Notes under the pieces: generated by a model
Databases searched by the model: none
What the model was told of the DNA's origin: nothing
Seen by the model: only the letters and a program-made list of their open reading frames with translations
Translations under genes and position numbers: made by a program
Source of the DNA: Pleurocapsa minor GSE-CHR-MK 17-07R
Lineage (GTDB): Bacteria > Chloroflexota > Anaerolineae > Aggregatilineales > Phototrophicaceae
NCBI GenBank assembly: GCA_019359125.1
Contig: JAHHHY010000011.1
Location: forward strand, 62,001-126,000
Direction: 5' to 3'
Length of the DNA: 64,000 bases
In this document: piece by piece, positions 1-7,097 of the stretch
Position numbering within the stretch: the first letter of the stretch is position 1
Layout: each line of letters begins with the position of its first letter

Positions 1-630
1 CTTGCTGCGGGCCGTGCGCACATAGTCTTCATTCAGCACTTCCAGCATGGCCGACCGCGTAAGGCGCGACAGGCGCGCGGCCATGCCCACCCCCAGCGTG
101 ACCGAGGGCATGATGAGCGATTCGGGCGATAACGCCCCGAATGCGGGCAGGATGCGCAGTTGCACCGAGAAAATCAGGATTAGCACCAGTCCCAGCCAGA
201 AGCTGGGCATCGCGGTGCCCAGCGCCGACAGCGCCGTCACCAGCAGGTCCAGCGGGCTGTTGCGTTTGAGCGCGGAAATCACGCCCAGCGGCACGGCAAT
301 CGCCATGCCCACCGCCGCTGAGGTCAGCGTCAGCAGGTAGGTATTGCCCATGCGTTCGAATACCAGCTCCATCGCCGGGCGGCGCGCCTGAATCGACTGG
401 CCGAAGTCCCCGGTGACGGCTTTGCTCAGGAAGATGAGATACTGTTCCACCAGCGGCTTGTCGAATCCCCAGGCGGTGCGCAGCGCAGCGATCTGTTCGT
501 CGCTGAAGGTGGGTGGAGCCATCACAGAAATCGGATCACCCCTCAGCCGCACCATGAAGAACACAATCAGGGAGACGATGAAGATGGTAATCGAGAGCTG
601 GATGATCCGCTTGAGGATGTAATTTCTCAT
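1..630 (-). CDS. ABC transporter permease, DppB/OppB type (C-terminus beyond window)
   Basis: Inner-membrane permease of a peptide-type ABC importer. Read on the minus strand from the ATG at 628-630, the frame is open to the window edge (210 residues). It begins MRNYILKRIIQ with a hydrophobic first helix, the classic DppB N-terminus, followed by the periplasmic segment with GDFGQSI and several membrane helices. The last visible part (ARLSRLTRSAMLEVLNEDYVRTARSK) is the start of the EAA-type loop that contacts the ATPase, so roughly the last third of the protein is missing. It lies downstream of the binding protein gene (744-2321), separated by a 33-base hairpin. The second permease and ATPases are presumably further left. 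The family is certain; the substrate is not readable from the sequence. Confidence 0.93.
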   Translation of the reverse strand, partial: MRNYILKRIIQLSITIFIVSLIVFFMVRLRGDPISVMAPPTFSDEQIAALRTAWGFDKPLVEQYLIFLSKAVTGDFGQSIQARRPAMELVFERMGNTYLLTLTSAAVGMAIAVPLGVISALKRNSPLDLLVTALSALGTAMPSFWLGLVLILIFSVQLRILPAFGALSPESLIMPSVTLGVGMAARLSRLTRSAMLEVLNEDYVRTARSK

Positions 631-692
631 CAGGTCTCCGGATTATCTTTCAGGGCGGGGACAGGGCGAGCCTGCCCCCGCGAAGAGAATTC

Positions 693-725
693 CCTGCGCT
701 GGCCCTGAATTCAGGCCAGCGCAGG
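693..725. terminator. Intercistronic hairpin between binding protein and permease genes
   Basis: A 12-bp perfect inverted repeat (CCTGCGCTGGCC at 693-704, GGCCAGCGCAGG at 714-725) with a 9-base loop lies between the binding-protein stop and the permease start. There is no clear U-tract on the minus strand. It more likely stabilises or attenuates the message, so that more binding protein than permease is made, than fully terminates it. Confidence 0.6.
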
Positions 726-743
726 CATAACAGAACCTCTGGT

Positions 744-2321
744 CTAGCCACCTGCCAGGCGCAGATCGCGGAAGGTGAACCAGCCGTCCTTGCGTGGGGT
801 GAACTCGAATTCGGCGGTGTTGAAGCCCATCACGCTGTCCACTTCAAACAGGGTGATCGTCTGTGCGTAATCGAGATAGTAGTCCCACCACTGGCTCCAC
901 AGCTCCAGGCGTGCTTCCGGATCGACGGTGCGCACGATTTCGGTGCCGATGGCGTCCCATTCCTCAACGCACACGTTGTAGTTCGCCTGCACCCAGTCGC
1001 ACACGTAGAACGTGGGCACCAGCGAGGGCGAGCAGCCCAGCGTGGTCATCATCATTTCGCGGTTGTTGCCGCTCGACACGACCTGCTCGTTGTAGGCGCT
1101 GGCATCCAGCACATTCAGCTCCACATTGAAGCCGACTTCTTCGAGCATGACTTCGGCAATCTGGGCGACTTCGGCATCGTTGCCGCTCTGGAATGTGGGC
1201 GCATCCATGTAAATGGTCGGGCCCTGGCCATTGGCCACGTCATAGCCGGCTTCGGTCAGCAGCTGGCGCGCCAGCTCGGGGTCGTACCAGTTGGCGACGA
1301 CTTCGGGGTCAGCCAGGCGGTCCGGGAAGCCTTCAGGATAGTACGAGCACACACGGCCCAGACGCGGCTGGGCAGAGCCCTGCACTTCGGCCAGGAGGAC
1401 GCGGTCCAGCGCATGGCTGATGGCGAGGCGCACGTTGTTGTCCAGCGTGGCCGGCTCATAACCAGGGTACGTTTCCGCAAATGAGCCCGTTTCGGTTTCA
1501 ACGCGCAGGTAGAACTGAACCATGCGGTTGCTGGTTTCTGTCAGCAGCGACAGGCCTTCGGTCGACGCGACACGTTCGCGGTCCGGCACAGGCACGGCGG
1601 AGATCATGTCGACCTGGCCAGCCAGCAGCGCGGCCACCTGGGCCGACTGTTCCGGAATGACCTGGTAGATCACACGGTCGACTTCCGGACGGCCACCCCA
1701 GTAGCCATCCCACGCTTCAAACACGTAACGGTCGCTTTCCGTGAATTCGGCCAGGCGATACGGGCCGGAGCCAATCGGGGCGCGTGCGAATTCTTCTTCA
1801 CCCACTTCGGCCATGTAGTCCGGGGGCAGAATCTGGCAGCCGTTGAAGCTGATGTCGTATTCGAAATAGGCGTGCGGCTCATCGGTCTTGATGTCCAGCG
1901 TCAGCTCGTCGATGACGATCACTTCGTCCACGAACAGCCACTGCGGGTGCACCAGGAAGTCTTCACGCGCCAGCACACGGTCGATATTCCACTTCACTGC
2001 TTCGGCATCCAGCACCTCGCCGTTGTGGAAGGTCTGGCCAGGGCGCAGGTTGAAGCGCCAGGTCAGCTCATCGATATTTTCCCATGATTCGGCAGCCTGG
2101 CCGACATAGCCATTGCCGTCAGCGGCGCGCCAGATCAGGCAGTCGTACATCAGGTTGGTCAGCCAGTGAGTGGATCCGAACCAGGTCACGGGCGCGTCCA
2201 TTGTGCGGATCGGCCCGGGATGTGCGAACACAAACTCGGTTACCTCGTCCTGCGCGACGGCTACGCTTGTGCCTGCCAGCAGCAGCATCGCGACAGCGGC
2301 CAATTTTTTAAAACTGTTCAT
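744..2321 (-). CDS. ABC transporter substrate-binding protein, family 5 (peptide/opine type)
   Basis: Secreted or lipid-side binding protein of a peptide/nickel/opine-type importer (SBP_bac_5), 525 residues, normal length for the family. The start chosen is the ATG at 2319-2321 because GGAGGGG lies six bases upstream; a TTG six codons earlier would bury that site. Residues 1-23 (MNSFKK then a hydrophobic run ending AVAQ) form a signal peptide without a lipobox cysteine. Family features visible include 'SWENIDELTWRFNLRPGQTF', 'ALLAGQVDMISAVP' and 'AISHALDR'. It is the first transporter gene of the long catabolic operon reading from 15,029 leftwards, so it probably captures that pathway's substrate. 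Family 5 proteins bind di/oligopeptides, opines, cyclic amino-acid derivatives and sugars, so the ligand cannot be named. Confidence 0.93.
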   Translation of the reverse strand: MNSFKKLAAVAMLLLAGTSVAVAQDEVTEFVFAHPGPIRTMDAPVTWFGSTHWLTNLMYDCLIWRAADGNGYVGQAAESWENIDELTWRFNLRPGQTFHNGEVLDAEAVKWNIDRVLAREDFLVHPQWLFVDEVIVIDELTLDIKTDEPHAYFEYDISFNGCQILPPDYMAEVGEEEFARAPIGSGPYRLAEFTESDRYVFEAWDGYWGGRPEVDRVIYQVIPEQSAQVAALLAGQVDMISAVPVPDRERVASTEGLSLLTETSNRMVQFYLRVETETGSFAETYPGYEPATLDNNVRLAISHALDRVLLAEVQGSAQPRLGRVCSYYPEGFPDRLADPEVVANWYDPELARQLLTEAGYDVANGQGPTIYMDAPTFQSGNDAEVAQIAEVMLEEVGFNVELNVLDASAYNEQVVSSGNNREMMMTTLGCSPSLVPTFYVCDWVQANYNVCVEEWDAIGTEIVRTVDPEARLELWSQWWDYYLDYAQTITLFEVDSVMGFNTAEFEFTPRKDGWFTFRDLRLAGG

Positions 2322-2379
2322 GTCATTCCCCTCCAACAACGAAGTTATTACGGTTCAGGGCGTTCGAGTCTGCTATCCA

Positions 2380-2405
2380 CTAGCTGCCTGCCATCTATCC
2401 TCCTT
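2380..2405 (-). other. Four-codon mini-ORF behind a consensus Shine-Dalgarno
   Basis: In the 101-base gap between the MmgE/PrpD stop and the binding-protein start, the minus strand reads AAGGAGG (2399-2405), four bases, then ATG GCA GGC AGC TAG (2380-2394). The ribosome site is stronger than most in the operon, yet the frame is only Met-Ala-Gly-Ser. It may be a chance match, a leader, or a remnant of a deleted gene. Confidence 0.3.
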
Positions 2406-2422
2406 CAACTCTATGCAATATG

Positions 2423-3811
2423 TCATGCTGTTACCGCATCCTGTCTCGTTAACCGGACAAGTGCGCCCACGTTTTCGAGCGTTTCCAGCCGCTGGATCTG
2501 TGCGACCAGGGCGTCCACGCGCTCGCGTGGGAGGAGGTTGCCAACCAGAGTGGTGAATTTCTTCTCGAACTCTGCGTCGGTAAGCATATTTTCAGGGTCA
2601 CCCTTGGCGTCGGCCACATGGCCGCGCAGCTCGGTGCCGTCTTTCAGGGTGATGCGCACAATTGCTCCGTGGCGATTCGGGTCCTGCTTCGCGCCTTCCT
2701 CGTCCAGGCCCACGGTAACCAGACTGCGCAGTCGCTGTGCTTCGGGCGTGTCATAGGTGTCGATATCCTCGCGGTACCAGCTGCCACGGGTCAGCACGAC
2801 GGAGGCTGTCACGGGCAGGCTGAAGCCCGCCTGTCCCACCGAGGTCGGGTGGAAGTTTACGCGGAAATCGGGTGTGATCGCCATATGATAGGTGCGGATG
2901 TCGATCGCTGACACGTCGTCAGGATGAGGCTGGTGCTGACGCATAATCTCCTGAACAGCATCAACTGTGGCATGCACGTGGCGGCAACCGGCATGCGGCT
3001 TGAAGCTGATTTCCTCCAGCGCCTTGTTTTCGCCCAGTCTGCTCAAATAAGACGGGTCATACCCCGGGCCAAACGCATGGAAGTAGCCATACGGCCCATC
3101 CAGCGCGCCGGGCGGCCCCTGAAAGCCGAAGGCAGCCATGCGTGCGGCCTGAATGCCGCTGCGCGCCGCCTGTCCGGCCAGCAGGTCTTTGGTATCGCAT
3201 TTGCCTGCGTCATACACATACTGCTCGGTGCCGCAGGCCATGTCCATCGCCAGTGCCAGCGCGTTGCCGATGCCGTCTGCATCCAGCCCCATGGCGACAG
3301 CGGCGGTGACGGCGGCGGCCATCGTGCCGGCCTGTCCCTTGTGGTCAAGACCGCGTTCGCGCTGCCAGTTCTTGACGGCGGGCTGGATGATATCCATGAC
3401 TTCATAGCCGGCCGCCAGCGCGGTGATGACCTGTTTACCGTTCAGCTTCAGGTGCTCGCCCAGCGCCAGCACCACTGGCACCAGCTCCGCTGCGACGTGC
3501 CCGTTGATGCGGTGCGAATCGTCCATGCCCAGGAATTTGCCCATGACGCCGGTCGCCCAGGCTGCACCTTCAACGGTGCTGCTGCGGCCATCAGCGGGGA
3601 TGGTGGCGTCGCTGCCGGGATACATGGTCGTGGCATAATCCGCAGCCAGCTTGCCCAGTCGCGTCTGATACCCGCCGAGGATCGTGCCCAGCGTATCCAG
3701 GATGACCTGGCGCGCGCGCGTAACCGACAGCTCGGAGAGCTGGTCGAACGACAAGTTTGCGGCGTATTCCGCAATTCTGGCGACAGCAGTAGGGCTATCT
3801 TTATCAGGCAT
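2423..3811 (-). CDS. MmgE/PrpD family protein
   Basis: Cytoplasmic lyase/epimerase-fold protein of 462 residues, the usual size. The family includes 2-methylcitrate dehydratase (PrpD), cis-aconitate decarboxylase and iminodisuccinate epimerase. Start at ATG 3809-3811, preceded by GAGGGAAAGCTG; an upstream in-frame alternative would overlap this site. Family hallmarks seen are the N-terminal helical domain with 'QVILDTLGTILGGY', the conserved 'GMDDSH' followed by 'NGHVAAELVPVVLALGE', and 'KPHAGCRHVHATVDA', the signature preceding the lid domain. No prp genes (methylcitrate synthase, PrpB) are nearby. A role in the methylcitrate cycle is therefore unlikely, and a dehydratase or epimerase step on an amino-acid-derived dicarboxylate is more plausible. 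It sits between the M24 gene and the transporter of the same operon. Confidence 0.9.
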   Translation of the reverse strand: MPDKDSPTAVARIAEYAANLSFDQLSELSVTRARQVILDTLGTILGGYQTRLGKLAADYATTMYPGSDATIPADGRSSTVEGAAWATGVMGKFLGMDDSHRINGHVAAELVPVVLALGEHLKLNGKQVITALAAGYEVMDIIQPAVKNWQRERGLDHKGQAGTMAAAVTAAVAMGLDADGIGNALALAMDMACGTEQYVYDAGKCDTKDLLAGQAARSGIQAARMAAFGFQGPPGALDGPYGYFHAFGPGYDPSYLSRLGENKALEEISFKPHAGCRHVHATVDAVQEIMRQHQPHPDDVSAIDIRTYHMAITPDFRVNFHPTSVGQAGFSLPVTASVVLTRGSWYREDIDTYDTPEAQRLRSLVTVGLDEEGAKQDPNRHGAIVRITLKDGTELRGHVADAKGDPENMLTDAEFEKKFTTLVGNLLPRERVDALVAQIQRLETLENVGALVRLTRQDAVTA

Positions 3812-3864
3812 CAGCTTTCCCTCACTCACTGTGGGGCGCACAGGGCGCCCCCTGAAACGATGTG

Positions 3865-5022
3865 TTATCCCTCCAGCGGGATGTAATAGCGGCTGGCATC
3901 GTGCGGCGAGAGGCGTACTGCCCCTTCAGGTGTGACCAGGAAGTTATCCGACACCAGGAAGCCGCGGTTGTTTTCCAGCACGGTGCCCGGGTGGAACGAG
4001 AGTACCATGTTCGGCTTCAGCACGAAGTCCGGGTTGCTGGCCGTGCTGGGGCCGTCGCTGCCATCCAGTCCGGTACTGTGGCAGTCGGGCGTATGCTTGC
4101 CCACCACCGGGAAGCCCAGACCGCGAATCACGCTGTCATTGGCCTCGGAAATCTGGCGGAACGTATTGCCCGATTTTGCTGCGGCAGACGAGGCATCGAC
4201 AGCGGCCAGATAGGCATCCAGCAGCCCGCGCACATCCGGCGGCAGCGGCTTGAACGAGAACACAGTCGTCAGCTCCAGCCAGTATCCCCACGGTGATTCG
4301 TACACGATCTCGAAATTGATGATATCGTCCGCGCCCATGCGATGATCTTTGGCCGTGGGCACGGTGTATGGGGTGATATCCAGCGACAGCTTGGTGCGGC
4401 CCCAGAATGCGCCGAACGACTTCACATAACCTTCGACGGCGGCGCACACGTCCCAGTAACGCGCGCCCACTTTGGCATGTTCACGGAAGACATTCAGCGA
4501 AGCATCCAGGATGGCGCCATTCTGCTGAAAGGCCTCGATCTCGAACGGGGTCTTGATCTGGCGAATTTCGTTGAACGCGCCGGTCACTTCCACCATCTCG
4601 TAGCCTTCAAGCTGCTTGGTGAAGCTCTTGTGCACGTCGATGCTCATCAGCTTGTTCATATTCACAAAGCCGATGCGCTTGCTGCCGGTCGCGTAGCCTT
4701 TGGCCAGCTCGGCTGTGCGCGTGGTCAGGTCGTCTGATGCGGATTCGACGCGTTCGGGCAGGGTGGTTGTCTCGTTGCGGCTCCACACTGCCTGATACGA
4801 ACTCCACACCTGCAGCCACGGATGCGGGTCATTCGCGCCCAGCACGGCATAGGCTGCGCCGCCCCACAGGTGTGCGTTGGTGATATAGCGGATGGCCCCG
4901 AGTGAGCCTGGTGCTGCCTGCCCGATGATGACCAGGGCATCCAGGTCCTTGCTTTTCATCATCGCCTGGATGCGTTCAATACGGCGGGCGGTGTCGCGTT
5001 TCAAACCTTCATGAGTGAGCAT
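3865..5022 (-). CDS. Creatinase-like M24 (pita-bread fold) protein with non-canonical metal site
   Basis: 385 residues from ATG 5020-5022: an N-terminal creatinase-type domain (RIERIQAMMKSKDLDALVIIG) and a C-terminal pita-bread domain. The family includes Xaa-Pro peptidases, creatinase and ectoine hydrolase (DoeA/EutD). Aligning by eye to dinuclear M24 enzymes, the two Asp ligands are Glu (INFEIV and WLELTT) and the His ligand is kept (CHSTGLDGSDGP). The first Glu ligand is His (SFHPG) and the last Glu is Ser (LVSDNFLVT). Like creatinase, it probably works without two metals or on a non-peptide C-N bond. It is adjacent to AstE-type deacylases, the same pairing as DoeA/DoeB in ectoine breakdown, but no ectoine-specific gene is seen. 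Overlap with neighbours is absent (44-base gap). Confidence 0.85.
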   Translation of the reverse strand: MLTHEGLKRDTARRIERIQAMMKSKDLDALVIIGQAAPGSLGAIRYITNAHLWGGAAYAVLGANDPHPWLQVWSSYQAVWSRNETTTLPERVESASDDLTTRTAELAKGYATGSKRIGFVNMNKLMSIDVHKSFTKQLEGYEMVEVTGAFNEIRQIKTPFEIEAFQQNGAILDASLNVFREHAKVGARYWDVCAAVEGYVKSFGAFWGRTKLSLDITPYTVPTAKDHRMGADDIINFEIVYESPWGYWLELTTVFSFKPLPPDVRGLLDAYLAAVDASSAAAKSGNTFRQISEANDSVIRGLGFPVVGKHTPDCHSTGLDGSDGPSTASNPDFVLKPNMVLSFHPGTVLENNRGFLVSDNFLVTPEGAVRLSPHDASRYYIPLEG

Positions 5023-5066
5023 GTTTTTTTGCCTCAGTGTCTCGCAGAGTGTAATTGTTTCCGCCC

Positions 5067-6050
5067 TTAGCGGACGGTGATTTCTGTCTTGATGTCGCCC
5101 AGCATGGCCAGCAGCTCGCCCTCTAATGTCACGGGCCATGATGCGCCCGCATGCACCATAACGCCGTCACGCGGGGCAGCGATTTCTTCCAGCACTTCGC
5201 CTGTGAACGGATGGCGCACATAACCAACGCTTTCGCCTGCGCGAATCGCGGTGCCGCGTTTTTCAGCGTGCATGAAGGTGAAGCCGCGCTCGCCGGTCGG
5301 ATACAGGAAGGTGTGGGCATCCAGAATCGTCTGCGTGGCTTCCTCGTATTGAAGCGCCCCGTCCAGCATACCCAGATGACGCAGCGCATTCAGCACGGCA
5401 TTCTCCATGCGGCCCAGGTCTTCATCACGGAAGTCGCGCAGGCCAGGCCCGCCGCCAATGTAGGCGGTCACGACGGTCTTGCCATCTTTGGCTGCTTCGT
5501 AGGCCATCGACCGGTCTGCTGGCTGGCCAATCACGACCTGCTGCAGGCCCAGCGCGCGCGCCAGCATGGTCGAGCGTTCTTCGTCGCCGGTCTTGTACAC
5601 GCCGGCATAGCGGTAGTAGCTCCACTGCGAGCCGGTGCGGATTTCAAGCAGGGCGTCGGCTTTCGCCAGCACCGTCTGGTAATACTGATAGATCATCTGC
5701 TCGCTGACGCTGCCGTGTTCGCTGCCGCGCCCCAGGCTGTTGAGGTGCTTGTTGTCCCACGCGCTGTTGATCTGCTCAAATTCGAACCCGGAGGTGTTCA
5801 TCAGCGGCACGACGATCAGCGTGCCGCGCAGGGCGGCGGGATCGAGCGCCTTCACCAGCTCTGGCAAAATCAGCGCGGGCTCCAGCTCCAGGCCGCTGGC
5901 CCCGGCCTGCACCACCAGCGTCGGCCCGTCAGCCGCGCCGCGGACGATGTGCAGCGGGATATGTACAGGGAAACGCCCATGCGTCTCGCCAGTCTTGAAA
6001 AAACCATAAACTTTTTCGCCCGGATGGGCTTCGATGGTGCCGATGTTCAT
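5067..6050 (-). CDS. AstE/AspA-family protein, predicted catalytically inactive
   Basis: 327 residues; aligns end to end with the neighbouring active-looking paralogue (6069-7097) without gaps up to residue 138. The zinc-dependent deacylase signature is destroyed. His52 of the paralogue's IHGGE is Ser52 here (ASGLE), with only Glu55 kept. The third zinc ligand His138 (DFHAG) is Arg138 (EIRTG). The catalytic Glu of TLEFGGG is Tyr197 (TAYIGGG). The substrate-binding Arg of the paralogue's DISRLFPG is Ser (HLNSLGRG). The reading frame is intact and the fold-determining glycines remain, so this is a maintained pseudoenzyme rather than a decayed gene. A role as regulatory or structural partner of its two paralogues is inferred. 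Start ATG 6048-6050, with GGGGAG eight bases upstream; a GTG lies one codon earlier. Confidence 0.85.
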   Translation of the reverse strand: MNIGTIEAHPGEKVYGFFKTGETHGRFPVHIPLHIVRGAADGPTLVVQAGASGLELEPALILPELVKALDPAALRGTLIVVPLMNTSGFEFEQINSAWDNKHLNSLGRGSEHGSVSEQMIYQYYQTVLAKADALLEIRTGSQWSYYRYAGVYKTGDEERSTMLARALGLQQVVIGQPADRSMAYEAAKDGKTVVTAYIGGGPGLRDFRDEDLGRMENAVLNALRHLGMLDGALQYEEATQTILDAHTFLYPTGERGFTFMHAEKRGTAIRAGESVGYVRHPFTGEVLEEIAAPRDGVMVHAGASWPVTLEGELLAMLGDIKTEITVR

Positions 6051-6068
6051 CACGTCATCTCCCCTGGG

Positions 6069-7097
6069 CTAATACACGTACAGGTCAGTGGTGCGGCGGT
6101 CTTCCACGCGGTCGATCGTGCCCAGGATGCCGACCGAGGTCGCGCCGATGGTGGGCCATTCCTGCCCGCTGGGGATGACGATGCCGTCTTTGGGCGTCGG
6201 CATCTCGGCCAGCAGATCGCCGGTATACGGGTCGATCAGCTTGGCATACACATCGCCTGCCTTCAGTTCATCACGGAAACGCTTCAGGCGCACGAACATG
6301 CCATCCACGTCCGGCTTCCAGATGACGACGCCCGCGTTGTAAATCGTGCACAGCGGCCCGTCGCTCTCGAAATCGCCGTCGATCATGCGCATCGATTTCA
6401 TCACGTTCCAGATGCCGCGTTCAGCATCGCGCACGTTGTCCTGGCCGTTCTTGAACCAGCCCGTGCCGCCGCCAAATTCCAGCGTAATCTGCGTCACACC
6501 GGCCTTTTCGATGGCTTCCTTGGTCGTATTCGGGCCAAAGGTGCCGGGCGGGAAGAAGGCCGCCTGGTCCAGCCCGAACGCGACCACCAACTTGCGCCGC
6601 ATCAGCTCGATTGGCGTCGGGTTGTTGGGGTCTGTCTCGGCGCCGAACAGCACATACCGTTCGTAGGCGGTGCGCGCGCCGGCATGGAAGTCGACCATCA
6701 CGTCGGACTGTTTGATGACTTCCTCGAAGTACACGTGGGCGATCTGGTCGCTCACGCTGCCGTTCGCCTTGCCGGGGAACAGACGGCTGATGTCTTTGCC
6801 GTCGATGCGCGAGCCGCGTTCGCCCAGCTCAAAGCCGGCACGGTTGACCACCGGCACGGCGATCACATTGCCCTTGAACGGAGTCGTTTTGAGCTTCTGG
6901 ATGAAATTCAGGATGGCGACAGACCCGATGATTTCTCCGCCGTGGATCGCGCCCTGTACCAGCAGGGTGGGTCCGGGCTCTGCCCCGGCGAACAGATGCA
7001 CGGGGATATCGGGCGTCAGCCCGGAACGTGACGCGGTCGTTTTCAGATAGCCAAAGACGTGCTCTCCCGCCTTGGCTTCCAGGTGTCCTACCTTCAT
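6069..7097 (-). CDS. Succinylglutamate desuccinylase/aspartoacylase family deacylase
   Basis: 342-residue cytoplasmic zinc deacylase of the M14-like AstE/AspA family, which hydrolyses N-acyl groups from amino acids (N-acetylaspartate, N-succinylglutamate, N-acetyl-diaminobutyrate). Zinc ligands His52 and Glu55 (IHGGE) and His138 (DFHAG) and catalytic Glu207 (TLEFGG) are all visible, as is the DGKDISRLFPG segment corresponding to the DMNRxFPG substrate loop. Start ATG 7095-7097 follows AAGGAGG, and the ATGA overlaps the stop of the S9 peptidase gene, implying translational coupling. It is one of three family members in this operon and the only one adjacent to the inactive copy. The exact acyl-amino acid is unknown. 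Confidence 0.9.
   Translation of the reverse strand: MKVGHLEAKAGEHVFGYLKTTASRSGLTPDIPVHLFAGAEPGPTLLVQGAIHGGEIIGSVAILNFIQKLKTTPFKGNVIAVPVVNRAGFELGERGSRIDGKDISRLFPGKANGSVSDQIAHVYFEEVIKQSDVMVDFHAGARTAYERYVLFGAETDPNNPTPIELMRRKLVVAFGLDQAAFFPPGTFGPNTTKEAIEKAGVTQITLEFGGGTGWFKNGQDNVRDAERGIWNVMKSMRMIDGDFESDGPLCTIYNAGVVIWKPDVDGMFVRLKRFRDELKAGDVYAKLIDPYTGDLLAEMPTPKDGIVIPSGQEWPTIGATSVGILGTIDRVEDRRTTDLYVY

Noticed and set aside
2423-3811. Methylcitrate cycle role for the MmgE/PrpD gene
   Set aside because: No methylcitrate synthase, PrpB or propionyl-CoA genes are nearby; the operon context points to amino-acid-type substrates.
5151-7031. 626-codon plus-strand open frame opposite the deacylase genes, and similar long antisense frames (for example 41878-43743 minus, 2924-3886 plus)
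   Set aside because: They are mirror frames of GC-rich coding genes, with His/Arg/Gln-rich low-complexity translations, no ribosome sites and no recognisable domains.
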